From Planococcus sp. ISL-110 (GTDB lineage Bacteria; Bacillota; Bacilli; Bacillales_A; Planococcaceae), in contig NZ_JAGGPX010000027.1 of the NCBI RefSeq assembly GCF_018613575.1, positions 62,001-126,000 of the forward strand: a DNA stretch of 64,000 nucleotides, given 5' to 3'. Both the position numbers and the translations under genes were made by a program. How positions within the stretch are numbered: the first letter of the stretch is position 1; each line of letters opens with the position of its first letter. The notes beneath the pieces were generated by a model that saw only the letters and a program-made list of their open reading frames with translations, did no database searches and was not told the origin of the DNA. Of this stretch, positions 37,162-49,350 are shown in pieces.

Positions 37162-37317
37162 ATGGAACAGGCATTCAGAAATGCACATGGTTTCGGGATT
37201 GACGAATATCAAAATGACCCTGATAAAATACTTGAAGTTGAACAGCGCCGTGAACAGGATTATCAGCTAGGCCAAAAAGTAGCCAGTCAAATCGAGCGGC
37301 AGGTACATCGAGACTAA
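37162..37317 (+). CDS. Small hydrophilic protein, possible general-stress protein
   Basis: 51 residues counted from the first ATG (MEQAFRNAHGFGIDEYQNDP... QIERQVHRD), with terminator directly behind. The frame stays open upstream to 37114 with protein-like residues (ESNGIEKTEK). The only RBS, GAAAGGAA at about 37112, lies just before that extension, so the real start may be a rare codon near 37126-37129. It is highly charged, helical and soluble. I recognise no family. The sigma-B-like promoter upstream is the best clue. Confidence 0.55.
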   Translation: MEQAFRNAHGFGIDEYQNDPDKILEVEQRREQDYQLGQKVASQIERQVHRD

Positions 37318-37330
37318 ATATATGAAAATG

Positions 37331-37361
37331 AAACCAGCATCTCAAGATGCTGGTTTTTTTA
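37331..37361 (+). terminator. Terminator of the small stress gene
   Basis: AACCAGCATCT/AGATGCTGGTT, 2-base loop, T-run. Confidence 0.88.
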
Positions 37362-37498
37362 TTGATATAATTTCTCAATTAGAACTCTATTATTGAAAAT
37401 AACGAAGCATGACAGTTATCATGTAGCGCTTTTGCAAAATACTAAGGAATCCAGTATTTTAAAATGTTTTGCCACAGCTTTTTAAGTAGTTTAATGAT

Positions 37499-37527
37499 TT
37501 GCCAGTAGGATGGATATGGGTTAAGAT
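37499..37527 (+). promoter_or_regulatory. Probable promoter of the suf operon
   Basis: TTGCCA, 17-base spacer, TAAGAT. No PerR, Fur or IscR-like site is apparent around it. Confidence 0.5.
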
Positions 37528-37587
37528 TAGAATGATACTAATTAAGAATGGTTTGCCATTCAACATCAACTTTATGGAGGTATTTAC

Positions 37588-38364
37588 ATGTCAACTTTGG
37601 TCATTAAAGATTTACACGTTAAAATCGAAGACAAAGAGATTTTAAAGGGTGTAGACTTAACAATTAATACAGGTGAAATTCACGCAATCATGGGACCTAA
37701 CGGTACTGGGAAATCCACTTTAGCATCAGCTATTATGGGCCATCCTAAATACGAAGTTACACAGGGATCCATCACTTTGGACGGCGAAGACGTTCTAGCA
37801 ATGGAAGTTGATGAACGGGCACGCGCTGGCCTTTTCCTTGGAATGCAATACCCAAGCGAAATTTCTGGGGTAACCAATGCTGACTTTATGCGTTCTGCAA
37901 TGAATGCACGACGCGAAGAAGGCGACGAGATTTCTTTGATGAAATTCATCCGTGAATTGGATAACAAGATGGAAGTGCTTGATATGGAACAAGAGATGGC
38001 ACAGCGTTACTTGAACGAAGGTTTCTCAGGCGGGGAAAAGAAACGCAACGAAATTCTTCAATTGATGATGATCAAACCAAAAATCGCGATTCTCGATGAA
38101 ATCGACTCCGGATTGGATATCGATGCATTGAAAGTCGTTTCAGATGGCATCAACCAAATGAGAAGCGAGAACTTCGGCTGCCTGATCATCACTCACTACC
38201 AACGTTTGCTGAACTACATTACGCCTGACCATGTCCATGTAATGATGCAGGGACGCGTCGTGAAATCTGGTGGAGAAGAACTTTCCCAGAAATTGGAGTC
38301 AGAAGGCTATGACTGGATCAAAGTGGAACTTGGCATTGAAGACGAGACTGTAGGACAAGCATAA
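37588..38364 (+). CDS. sufC: SufC, Fe-S assembly ATPase
   Basis: 258 residues, RBS TGGAGGT. Walker A GPNGTGKST, signature FSGGEKKRNEILQ (SufC-type, KKRNE), Walker B IAILDEIDSGLD. SufC drives the SufBCD scaffold, on which Fe-S clusters are built in the cytoplasm. First gene of sufCDSUB, the standard Bacillales order. Confidence 0.97.
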   Translation: MSTLVIKDLHVKIEDKEILKGVDLTINTGEIHAIMGPNGTGKSTLASAIMGHPKYEVTQGSITLDGEDVLAMEVDERARAGLFLGMQYPSEISGVTNADFMRSAMNARREEGDEISLMKFIRELDNKMEVLDMEQEMAQRYLNEGFSGGEKKRNEILQLMMIKPKIAILDEIDSGLDIDALKVVSDGINQMRSENFGCLIITHYQRLLNYITPDHVHVMMQGRVVKSGGEELSQKLESEGYDWIKVELGIEDETVGQA

Positions 38365-38382
38365 TTGAAGGGAGAGACTAGC

Positions 38383-41346
<2,964 letters not shown>

Positions 41347-41366
41347 CATAGAACGGAGGAACGACG

Positions 41367-42764
41367 ATGGCCAAACAAATGCCAGAAATCGGTGATTATA
41401 AATATGGGTTCCACGACAAGGATGTCTCAGTTTTCAGGTCGAAACGTGGCTTGACTGAAGGAATTGTAAGAGAAATCTCGAAAATCAAAGAAGAGCCGGA
41501 ATGGATGTTGAATTCCCGTCTGAAAGCATTGAAATTGTTTTATTCAATGCCGATGCCACAATGGGGCGGCGATTTAAGTTCGTTGAACTTTGATGAAATT
41601 ACGTATTACGTAAAACCATCAGAAGCGAGCCAAACTTCATGGGATGAAGTTCCTGAAGAAATCAAACGCACATTCGACAAATTGGGAATTCCAGAAGCAG
41701 AGCAAAAGTATTTGGCTGGCGTATCAGCTCAATACGAATCTGAAGTGGTTTACCATAACATGAAAGTCGAATTGGAAGACATGGGGATCGTCTTTAAAGA
41801 TACTGGTGCTGCTCTTCGTGAAAACGAAGATCTTTTCAGAGAGTATTGGCAGTCGGTTATTCCGGCAGCCGACAATAAATTCTCGGCATTGAATACAGCG
41901 GTTTGGTCGGGTGGATCTTTCATTTATGTGCCAAAAGGCATTAAAGTGGAATCACCGCTTCAGGCTTACTTCCGCATCAACTCGGAGAACATGGGCCAAT
42001 TTGAGCGTACCTTGATCATTGTCGATGAAGGCGCAAGTGTCCACTACGTTGAAGGCTGTACGGCTCCTGTTTACACGACGAATTCACTTCACTCAGCTGT
42101 TGTTGAAATCATCGTGAAAAAAGATGCTTATTGCCGTTATACAACAATCCAGAACTGGGCAAATAATGTCTTTAACCTTGTAACAAAGCGTGCGTTTGTT
42201 GACGCTAACGGCACAATGGAATGGATTGATGGCAACATCGGTTCAAAAGTGACTATGAAGTACCCAGCGATTTACTTGAAAGGTGAAGGCGCTCGCGGCA
42301 TGACCCTGTCAATCGCAATTGCTGGCAAAGGCCAACACCAGGATGCTGGAGCGAAAATGATTCACTTGGCTCCGAACACCTCTTCATCCATTGTTTCGAA
42401 GTCTATTTCGAAACAAGGCGGTAAAGTTTCATACCGCGGGATGGTCCATTTTGGACGCAAAGCAGATGGCGCACGTTCAAACATTGAATGTGACACGCTG
42501 ATCATGGACAACCAATCAACTTCAGATACAATTCCATACAACGAAATCTTAAACGATAACGTTTCTTTGGAGCACGAAGCGAAAGTTTCAAAAGTATCGG
42601 AAGAGCAATTGTTCTACTTGATGAGCCGTGGCGTTTCTGAGCAAGAAGCAACAGAAATGATCGTAATGGGCTTTATCGAACCATTCACAAAAGAACTTCC
42701 AATGGAATATGCGGTGGAAATGAACCGTTTGATCAAGTTCGAAATGGAAGGCTCTATCGGTTAA
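41367..42764 (+). CDS. sufB: SufB, Fe-S assembly scaffold subunit
   Basis: 465 residues, RBS CGGAGGA. Conserved SufB segments [42 protein letters not shown] and [20 protein letters not shown] are present, with Cys in [10 protein letters not shown] as likely cluster or persulfide site. It completes the SufBCD scaffold. Last gene of the operon; a terminator follows. Confidence 0.97.
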   Translation: MAKQMPEIGDYKYGFHDKDVSVFRSKRGLTEGIVREISKIKEEPEWMLNSRLKALKLFYSMPMPQWGGDLSSLNFDEITYYVKPSEASQTSWDEVPEEIKRTFDKLGIPEAEQKYLAGVSAQYESEVVYHNMKVELEDMGIVFKDTGAALRENEDLFREYWQSVIPAADNKFSALNTAVWSGGSFIYVPKGIKVESPLQAYFRINSENMGQFERTLIIVDEGASVHYVEGCTAPVYTTNSLHSAVVEIIVKKDAYCRYTTIQNWANNVFNLVTKRAFVDANGTMEWIDGNIGSKVTMKYPAIYLKGEGARGMTLSIAIAGKGQHQDAGAKMIHLAPNTSSSIVSKSISKQGGKVSYRGMVHFGRKADGARSNIECDTLIMDNQSTSDTIPYNEILNDNVSLEHEAKVSKVSEEQLFYLMSRGVSEQEATEMIVMGFIEPFTKELPMEYAVEMNRLIKFEMEGSIG

Positions 42765-42776
42765 TAGATTAATAAA

Positions 42777-42818
42777 ATAACCCTTGGCATGATGACTTTC
42801 ATGCCAAGGGTTATTTTT
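42777..42818 (+). terminator. Terminator of the suf operon
   Basis: AATAACCCTTGGCATGA/TCATGCCAAGGGTTATT stem with short loop and T-run. Confidence 0.92.
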
Positions 42819-42869
42819 GTGGATTTTGCTCAATGCAAATCTAGGTCCTCCCATGCAAGAAATTATGCC

Positions 42870-42894
42870 GTTTTAGGTTTCAATCAACGGGTAT
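42870..42894 (+). promoter_or_regulatory. Sigma-B-like promoter
   Basis: GTTTTA, 13-base spacer, GGGTAT. The spacing equals the one at 37054-37078, and it directly precedes a 62-residue gene. Confidence 0.6.
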
Positions 42895-42932
42895 AGAAAC
42901 GTAGAAGGAAATTTCAAGGAGGTATACCGGAT

Positions 42933-43121
42933 ATGAGTCAAACATTTGATGCACTAAAACAGAAGCTCAGCAATGCAGATTTGGGGCAAGCAAAAGAAGT
43001 ATTTGAGCAAGCCAAAGTAGCTTATGAAGATGGGAAAATCGATGAAACCGAAAAGAAAGAGTTGATGGAATCGGCAAAATCCATCTTTAGCGGCGGCAAA
43101 GGGCTCGGTGGATTGTTCTAA
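42933..43121 (+). CDS. Small acidic/basic helical protein, possible general-stress protein
   Basis: 62 residues with a strong AAGGAGGT RBS. MSQTFDALKQKLSNADLGQA opens an amphipathic helical region rich in Lys and Glu, and the tail is glycine-rich (GGKGLGGLF). No membrane segment and no Cys. Own sigma-B-like promoter and terminator, so it is a complete small unit. I do not recognise the family; a stress-induced role is an inference from the promoter only. Confidence 0.75.
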   Translation: MSQTFDALKQKLSNADLGQAKEVFEQAKVAYEDGKIDETEKKELMESAKSIFSGGKGLGGLF

Positions 43122-43147
43122 AAGCTTGAAATGAAAATTTAAGTAAG

Positions 43148-43186
43148 ATAAGCTTTGGCATAATGTATGCCAAAGCTTATTTTTTA
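43148..43186. terminator. Terminator between the small gene and alkD
   Basis: A perfect 15-bp stem ATAAGCTTTGGCATA/TATGCCAAAGCTTAT with 3-base loop and T-run. It may serve both directions. Confidence 0.9.
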
Positions 43187-43857
43187 ATGTTTTTCAGTGC
43201 TTCTCGTTCGCTTAGAGGCATTAAAAAATGTTCTGATACAAATGACAGGGCCCACTCAGCATCCGTTTTGGCATATTCGCGAAGCGCCCAGCCGATGGAT
43301 TTTTGGATAAAAAACTCAGGGGATGCAGTGTGCTGCAAAATGATGCGGCCCAGTGCTGCTGCATCCGTCTGTTTTTTGTATTTTAATTGATGGAGAATAG
43401 CCGCACGGTTTATCCACATGTTTTGGGCTTCAGACCACTCAAACATGGTTACTGTTCCAGCAGTCCGTTCTGTCTGAATGACGTGGCCAAGTATTCGTGA
43501 GACGATAGAATCAACACTGTCCCACCAGGACTTGCTTTCAATCAGCTCTCGGAGAAAAGGCAAATCCTCAATGGTCAACTGCTTCTGCATTTTTCCCAGC
43601 AAGGCGATGGCCGCATATTGATATTCCCGTTCCGGCAACTCGTACAAATTCCAAACTTCTTCAGCCAAATGCTCCGGTTCCGGCAGCTGATACTCCAGAA
43701 ATTGTTCTCTCAGCAACGCATTCCGCAATGGAGTTTTAATGCCCAGAAAGTCAAACTGGTTCCGCATATAAGCAGACATCGGTGCTGCCAGTTCAGTGTT
43801 GCGGTGTGCCTCGAATTTCTCGACGATTCCTTTATGGTCCCACGTTTTTTTCACCAC
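43177..43857 (-). CDS. AlkD-like DNA alkylation repair protein
   Basis: 226 residues built of HEAT-like helical repeats. Family segments SWWDSVDSIVSRILG, NMWINRAAILHQLKYKK and FFIQKSIGWALREYAKTD match the AlkD glycosylases, which excise N3- and N7-alkylated purines without base flipping. The key Trp and Asp residues in the SWWDSVD segment are present. Monocistronic. The start is preceded by CAGGGAGATG. Confidence 0.92.
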   Translation of the reverse strand: MVKKTWDHKGIVEKFEAHRNTELAAPMSAYMRNQFDFLGIKTPLRNALLREQFLEYQLPEPEHLAEEVWNLYELPEREYQYAAIALLGKMQKQLTIEDLPFLRELIESKSWWDSVDSIVSRILGHVIQTERTAGTVTMFEWSEAQNMWINRAAILHQLKYKKQTDAAALGRIILQHTASPEFFIQKSIGWALREYAKTDAEWALSFVSEHFLMPLSEREALKNIKK

Positions 43858-44174
43858 CGTTTCATCTCCCTGTTCTTTTTAAAAAAAGTGTAGCACAATC
43901 GAAAGAAAGCAACGAAGCAACAACTGATAAAGTTGAACTGATGATATTCAGCGCCGGCGTGTCCGCGAGGAAGCCGAAACACTTCAGCCTGGCCATCCTG
44001 CATAAAGCATCCTCATAGCGACCGAAGCGGCTTTAAGAAGAGGATTGTTCTTAAGACCTGAAACAATAGTTCTTCTATAAATCCTCAATTGCCATAAAGA
44101 GAATCTTTTTTAAAAAAGACGTTCTATTTTTTCTATGCTATCATAAAATAATAAAGAAAAATGGAGGCGGAACG
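43858..44174. other. Intergenic stretch between alkD and the DUF72 gene
   Basis: About 315 bases with no gene. The middle (43950-44035) is GC-richer and may be a decayed repeat. The last part is AT-rich and ends in the RBS ATGGAGGCGG of the next gene. Confidence 0.5.
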
Positions 44175-45035
44175 ATGATTTATGTAGGTTTGACGGGTTG
44201 GGGAGACCATCCGGATGTCTATAGCCCAGGCTCAAAAAAAACAGAGAAATTGATTGATTATGGCGCACATTTTCCGATTGTCGAACTGGATTCCTCTTTT
44301 TACGCGGTTCAACCTGAACGCAATATCCGGAAGTGGATTGCAGAAACGCCAAAACAGTTTCAGTTCGTGGTAAAAGCCTATCAAGGGATGACAGGCCATC
44401 AGCGTGGAGAAAATCCGTTTGAGTCGCGCGACGACATGTTTGATGCGTTCTGCAAATCCATACGGCCGTTGAAAGAAGAGGGCAAACTGGCGATGGTGTT
44501 GCTGCAATTTCCGCCGTGGTTTGATTGCCAGAAAGACAATGTCGAACAGCTCCGGGAAATTACGGGGCGCCTGACGGAATTCGATTTGGCGATAGAGTTT
44601 CGCCATCAGTCCTGGTATGCCAATGGCATGAGTGAGAAAACGCTGGACTTTCTGCGGGACAACAACCTGATCCATTCGGTCTGTGACGAACCACAGGCAG
44701 GGGATGGTTCGATTCCGTTGGTTCCCATCTCTTCGAGAAAAGACAAAGTGCTGTTGCGCATCCATGGGCGCAATGTTCATGGATGGCTGAATCCAGGGCA
44801 TGGACAAAAATGGCGGGAAGTCCGTTACCTGTATGATTACAACAAAGAAGAGCTCGAGGAAATCAGCCGTGCAGTCGAGTCATTGACCGACACTACTGAG
44901 AATGTCTATGTTATCTTTAATAATAATTCGGGAGGCCATGCAGCAGGTGATGCAAAGCAGTTCCAAAAAATGAATGAATTGTCGTTTGATGGTCTTTCAC
45001 CAAAACAGATGGATTTATTTGAAGGAGGATTTTAA
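44175..45035 (+). CDS. DUF72 (YecE/YunF-like) TIM-barrel protein
   Basis: 286 residues. The family begins with a glycine-rich GLTGWGDHP strand, then FPIVELDSSFYAVQPERNIRKW, QFVVKAYQGMTGH, AMVLLQFPPWF and AIEFRHQSWY, and ends with VIFNNNSGGHAAGDA. DUF72 proteins have a TIM-barrel fold; their reaction is unknown. B. subtilis has the same trio yunF-yunE-yunD. The stop overlaps the next start. Confidence 0.9.
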   Translation: MIYVGLTGWGDHPDVYSPGSKKTEKLIDYGAHFPIVELDSSFYAVQPERNIRKWIAETPKQFQFVVKAYQGMTGHQRGENPFESRDDMFDAFCKSIRPLKEEGKLAMVLLQFPPWFDCQKDNVEQLREITGRLTEFDLAIEFRHQSWYANGMSEKTLDFLRDNNLIHSVCDEPQAGDGSIPLVPISSRKDKVLLRIHGRNVHGWLNPGHGQKWREVRYLYDYNKEELEEISRAVESLTDTTENVYVIFNNNSGGHAAGDAKQFQKMNELSFDGLSPKQMDLFEGGF

Positions 45036-45862
45036 TGGTTTTCTTGATCATGGCGCTTGTCGGAATAATTTCGGGCATTGTGGGCGCTTTGATAGGGCTG
45101 GGTGGAGGAGTGATACTGGTTCCAGCCTTGCTGTTTCTGGGCACCAGTTTCGCATTTTTCCCTGAACTTTCACCCCAAAAAATTGTTGGATTGTCCGTCA
45201 TCATGATGATTTTCACTGGTCTTTCTTCCACGTTGGCTTATATGAAAGTTCGGACCGTCGATTACAAGAGTGGGCTCATTTTCTTTGCGGGCAGTGCGCC
45301 AGGCACGGTGATCGGCGCTTTTGTCAATAAAAATCTGGATCTGTCCTCATTCAACCTGTATTTCGGTATTCTTCTGGTATTCCTGTCCTTGCTTTTGCTG
45401 CTGCGTGATCACCTTAAGGCTGTTCATTGGTTCGTTGATAATGGACGCAAGACGACGTTTACGGACAAGCAGGATAAACAATACGTTTACGGCTATCCCA
45501 TTTGGTTTGCCTTGCTGTTGACCTTTTTTGTGGGGTTTGCCTCAGGGTTGTTCGGTATAGGTGGGGGATCGATTATTGTGCCTGCTATGATTCTTCTGTT
45601 TTTATTTCCGCCACACGTGGCGATTGGCACATCAATGTTCATGGTTTTTTTGTCGGCTCTTGTCAACTCGGTTACCCATATTGCGTTGGGGCATGTGCCG
45701 TGGATCTATACGATGGCAGTGATTCCAGGTGCATACATCGGTGCGAAAATAGGCGCCAGATTAAATAGGCGCCTCGATTCGGAAATGCTGGTGACAATTT
45801 TGCGGCTTGTGCTCCTCGTTCTGGGGCTGCGATCAATTTACGAAGGAATATTCAGTTCTTAA
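45035..45862 (+). CDS. TSUP (TauE/SafE) family permease, YunE-like
   Basis: 275 residues, about eight membrane helices in two homologous halves, each with the family motif: GALIGLGGGVILVPALL near the start and GLFGIGGGSIIVPAMILL near residue 170. TSUP proteins export or import sulfite, sulfonates or other organic anions; the substrate here is unknown. RBS GAAGGAGG lies inside the DUF72 gene, so they are coupled. Confidence 0.9.
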   Translation: MVFLIMALVGIISGIVGALIGLGGGVILVPALLFLGTSFAFFPELSPQKIVGLSVIMMIFTGLSSTLAYMKVRTVDYKSGLIFFAGSAPGTVIGAFVNKNLDLSSFNLYFGILLVFLSLLLLLRDHLKAVHWFVDNGRKTTFTDKQDKQYVYGYPIWFALLLTFFVGFASGLFGIGGGSIIVPAMILLFLFPPHVAIGTSMFMVFLSALVNSVTHIALGHVPWIYTMAVIPGAYIGAKIGARLNRRLDSEMLVTILRLVLLVLGLRSIYEGIFSS

Positions 45863-45874
45863 AGAGGTGTTTTC

Positions 45875-47218
45875 ATGAACGAAACCATTCATATTTATCA
45901 TACCAATGATTTGCATAGCCATTTTACGAATTGGCCCCGCATCAAGTCTTTTTTAGCCGAACGAAAAAGATGGCATGAAGAAGAAGGCGATGTCTGTTTG
46001 ATTTTGGACATCGGCGACCATGCCGACCGTTCGCATCCTTATACGGAAGGCACTGCCGGCAAAGGCAATGTACAGCTGCTGAACGAAGCGCAATACGATG
46101 CGGTGACAATCGGCAATAATGAAGGAATCACACTGTCTAAAGAAGAATTGGATGATTTGTATGTCCAGGCTGACTTTGAGGTGGTTGTATCGAATTTATT
46201 CGATCTGGAGGGCAATCGGCCAAATTGGGCCAAGCCGTATCACATCATCCGTGCGAAAAACGGGATGCGCATCGGGCTGGTAGGTGCAACTGCAGAGTTT
46301 ACCCCATTTTATCGGAAGTTGGGCTGGCAAATCACCGATGCAAAACAATCAATCATTCAGGCAGTAGAAGAAATTAAAGAGGAGACGGATTTGATCGTCT
46401 GCTTATCGCATCTTGGCATCAAGGAAGATGAGCTTTTGGCAGACCTTTGTCCGCAAATCAATATTATTTTGGGAGCACACACCCATCACATCTTCCACGA
46501 AGGAAGATGGCAGGGAGACACGCTGCTCGGGGCTGCAGGCAAATTCGGATTCTATGTTGGACACATCGCAGTGGAAAATGTATTTGGAAAATCCTCCGCA
46601 CAGTTGATTGAGACTTCCAGTTTACACGAAGTGGAAGAGGGATTTGATGCATTTTTGGTCGAGCAGGGGAAAGTACAAATGGAAGAGCTGGTTTTTCATA
46701 GCACAAAAATCCTGAAAGCGGAATGGTTTAAGGATTCAGAGCTTGGCACTTTATTCGGACGTGCGATGATAGAGTTTTCAGAAGCTGATTGCGCCTTGTT
46801 CAATGCAGGGATTTTCATGGAAGACATGCCCAAAGGTGATTTGACACGCTATGACTTTCACAAGATGCTGCCCCATCCGATCAACCCTTGTCTTGTTGAG
46901 TTGAGCGGAGCGGAATTAAAGGAAATTTACTTGCAGTCCCTGAACTCAGAATGGCCGCAGCTCGAATTGAAAGGCATGGGATTCCGGGGTGTCGTGTTCG
47001 GCAAGATGCTTCATCTGAACATGGAGGTTATCGACCATCGATTTTACATCAATGGGCAATTGGCGGTGCATGACCAGGTTTACCGGTTGATCACGCTGGA
47101 CATGCTGACGTTCGGTTATTTTTTCCCAAGCCTAAAACGAGCTGCTAAAACTTATTTTATGCCTGAGTTTTTGCGGGATGTGTTCGGTGATTATTTCCAC
47201 AGCAAAGCCTTAAAGTAG
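45875..47218 (+). CDS. 5'-nucleotidase-type metallophosphoesterase, YunD-like
   Basis: 447 residues. Metallophosphoesterase motifs in order: HTNDLHSHF (residues 5-13), DIGDHADRSHP, GNNEG, SHLGIKED and GAHTHHIF. A C-terminal 5'-nucleotidase domain spans about 260-440 with FNAGIFMEDMP. There is no signal peptide, so it is cytoplasmic, unlike UshA. The substrate is probably a nucleotide or related phosphoester (inference). Third gene of the yunFED-like group, 12 bases after the permease. Confidence 0.9.
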   Translation: MNETIHIYHTNDLHSHFTNWPRIKSFLAERKRWHEEEGDVCLILDIGDHADRSHPYTEGTAGKGNVQLLNEAQYDAVTIGNNEGITLSKEELDDLYVQADFEVVVSNLFDLEGNRPNWAKPYHIIRAKNGMRIGLVGATAEFTPFYRKLGWQITDAKQSIIQAVEEIKEETDLIVCLSHLGIKEDELLADLCPQINIILGAHTHHIFHEGRWQGDTLLGAAGKFGFYVGHIAVENVFGKSSAQLIETSSLHEVEEGFDAFLVEQGKVQMEELVFHSTKILKAEWFKDSELGTLFGRAMIEFSEADCALFNAGIFMEDMPKGDLTRYDFHKMLPHPINPCLVELSGAELKEIYLQSLNSEWPQLELKGMGFRGVVFGKMLHLNMEVIDHRFYINGQLAVHDQVYRLITLDMLTFGYFFPSLKRAAKTYFMPEFLRDVFGDYFHSKALK

Positions 47219-47244
47219 AAGGAATATTCGGAGTATATAAGCAT

Positions 47245-47273
47245 TTGATTTTGCTTAGATTTTGAGCTATGCT
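47245..47273 (+). promoter_or_regulatory. Promoter of the lysine-riboswitch transcript
   Basis: TTGATT, 17-base spacer, TATGCT; the riboswitch begins about 18 bases later. Confidence 0.65.
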
Positions 47274-47290
47274 AACAAAGAAATATATAT

Positions 47291-47543
47291 TGGTGGGTAG
47301 AGGCTGCAGAATTGATCAGTAGGATGCGCGAGTTTGACCGCGAGGAACGCATCTGAAAGGAAGTTTTGCCGAAATCCATTTTCTGGGGTCTAAGGAAATG
47401 GATTGGGGTCATTCTGAACAAGAATGTCACTGTCATTCAAGCGGTAGCTTGAATGGAGAGCTACAGGGTTGTTTGACGTTTTAACGCACAGACGAATTGT
47501 AGAAGGCTGACTTATCCAACTGGAGAGGTCGGCCTTTTTTGTC
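47291..47543 (+). promoter_or_regulatory. Lysine riboswitch (L-box) with terminator
   Basis: Core L-box elements are present: GGTAGAGGCTGCAG with AGTA, CATCTGAAAGGAAGTTTTGCCGAAA, a long GGTCATTCTGA/TCAC-type arm, and TGGAGAGCTAC closing P1 against GTAG. The expression platform ends in the terminator AAGGCTGAC/GGTCGGCCTT (47513-47540) with T-run. Lysine binding should stop transcription of the downstream transporter. Confidence 0.88.
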
Positions 47544-47579
47544 TCGTTTTTTACCCATCAAAAACAAGGAGGAGTTTTC

Positions 47580-49154
47580 ATGGAAAATACGATTTATTCG
47601 ATTTTGCCGCCGATTATTGCAATTGTCATGGTGCTGCTGACGCGCCGTGTGCTGTTGTCGTTGGGTACCGGTATTGTCGCGGCAGCTGTAATCTTGACTT
47701 GGTTCGCACCGATTGAAGCCTTGCAGGAACTTGTGTCATCTTTTACAATTATCTTTTGGGACGAAGGCTTTAACGCCTATAATGTCTTTATTATTCTTTT
47801 TCTTTTACTACTGGGGATCATAACAGCATTTGTTAGTTTATCCGGCGGCAGCCATGCTTTCGCTGAATGGGCTTCGACGCGGATCAAGTCACGAAGAGGC
47901 GCTAAAGTTTTGACAGTGGCTTTAGGCATAATTATCTTCATCGATGATTATTTTAATGCATTGACAGTGGGCCAAGTAGCACGACCGATTACTGACCGCT
48001 ACAAAGTGTCGCGTGCGAAGCTTGCCTACTTTATCGATTCAACCGCTGCACCTGTCTGTGTGGTCTCGCCGGTCTCAAGCTGGGGTGCTGCCATCATCGG
48101 CATCATCGCGACTATCCTGGCTGGCCAGAACTTCGTTGAGTATTCTGCGTTGGAAGCATTCCTGTGGATGGCGCCGATGAATTTCTACGTTGTCGCTTCA
48201 CTGGCCATCGTCTTTTTTGTTGCAATCCGCGATGTCGATTTTGGCGAAATGAAGAAACACGAAGTATTGGCAATTTCTAAGGGACAACTTTTTGATCCGG
48301 ACAAAACAATTCCTGGTGAAATGAAAGAAGAGTTTCCGAATCATTCGTATGGGCATGTCAGAGACTTGTTGCTTCCAATCGTGCTGCTGATTGTCGGGAC
48401 GGTTGTCGCGATGATTTGGACCGGCTACCAGAATGCCGGGCAAGTTTTCGATATATGGTTAATTTTTGAAAATACCGATGTACCGGCTTCATTACTTGCA
48501 GGGGGTATCTTAGGTGCATTGACATCAATCATCCTCTATACACTGCAAATTAAAAAGAACGAAACTGCCAATGCCGGATGGATTGGCAAAGGCATCTGGG
48601 CAGGCATCAAATCCATGATGGGTGCTGTACTGATCCTGATTTTTGCCTGGTCACTGACTTCATTGATCGGATCGCTTGAGACAGGGGCTTATCTGGCAAA
48701 TGTTGTTTCTGAAGGCAATGTGCCGACAGCCGTTTTGCCGGTTCTATTGTTTGTCTTAGCGGGCATCATGGCCTTCTCCACAGGAACATCATGGGGCTCA
48801 TTCGGTATCCTTCTCCCGATTGCAGGAACAATCATGATAGAAGCCGATCCATCCCTGTTGCTGCCGGCTTTATCAGCTGTTCTGGCAGGAGCCGTGTTTG
48901 GGGATCATTGTTCACCGATTTCCGATACGACAATCTTGTCATCTACAGGAGCCGGAAGCAATCACATGGACCATGTCTTAACGCAGATTCCATACGCATT
49001 GACGGCTGCGGGCATCGCTGCGATAGGGTATATTGTCATAGGTTTTACCGGTTCCCTACTAATATCACTGGGAGTGGTCGCAGTAGTTCTGGCTGGGCTC
49101 TTCATCTTCTGGTCACAGCGGACAACTATTATTGAAAAACAACAAAATATGTAA
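47580..49154 (+). CDS. NhaC-family transporter, probable lysine transporter (LysW type)
   Basis: 524 residues with about 12 membrane helices and RBS AAGGAGGAG. Na+/H+ antiporter (NhaC) superfamily segments: GIIIFIDDYFNALTVGQVARP, STAAPVCVVSPVSSWGAAIIG, FSTGTSWGSFGILLPIAG and FGDHCSPISDTTILSSTGAGSNHMDH (each family-wide). By motif alone it would be called an Na+/H+ antiporter. The lysine riboswitch directly before it points to lysine or a related cation as substrate, as predicted earlier for LysW proteins. That reassignment is inference. Confidence 0.88.
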   Translation: MENTIYSILPPIIAIVMVLLTRRVLLSLGTGIVAAAVILTWFAPIEALQELVSSFTIIFWDEGFNAYNVFIILFLLLLGIITAFVSLSGGSHAFAEWASTRIKSRRGAKVLTVALGIIIFIDDYFNALTVGQVARPITDRYKVSRAKLAYFIDSTAAPVCVVSPVSSWGAAIIGIIATILAGQNFVEYSALEAFLWMAPMNFYVVASLAIVFFVAIRDVDFGEMKKHEVLAISKGQLFDPDKTIPGEMKEEFPNHSYGHVRDLLLPIVLLIVGTVVAMIWTGYQNAGQVFDIWLIFENTDVPASLLAGGILGALTSIILYTLQIKKNETANAGWIGKGIWAGIKSMMGAVLILIFAWSLTSLIGSLETGAYLANVVSEGNVPTAVLPVLLFVLAGIMAFSTGTSWGSFGILLPIAGTIMIEADPSLLLPALSAVLAGAVFGDHCSPISDTTILSSTGAGSNHMDHVLTQIPYALTAAGIAAIGYIVIGFTGSLLISLGVVAVVLAGLFIFWSQRTTIIEKQQNM

Positions 49155-49161
49155 TTGAAAC

Positions 49162-49194
49162 GAGGCAGAGAAGCTATTTCTCTGCCTTTTTACT
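49162..49194 (+). terminator. Terminator of the NhaC-family gene
   Basis: AGGCAGAGAA/TTCTCTGCCT with a 5-base loop and T-run. Confidence 0.9.
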
Positions 49195-49235
49195 TTTGCC
49201 GCAATAGTTTTTTTGAAATATATCGCGAATTCATC

Positions 49236-49287
49236 TTTACTTTGTGAGAGCCTCTCGGTATACTATTTTTAGATTAATTAATAATCT
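49236..49287 (+). promoter_or_regulatory. Promoter and palindrome before the NSS transporter
   Basis: TTTACT, 17-base spacer, TATACT (49259-49264), then the inverted repeat AGATTA-ATTAA-TAATCT (49271-49287) at about +7 to +23. The position suits an operator; the regulator is unknown. Confidence 0.5.
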
Positions 49288-49350
49288 GAATATAATCAAA
49301 ATTCCTATTTTTATGTTAGTAAAATGGGAAAAATCAAAGGGGGAAGAGAG

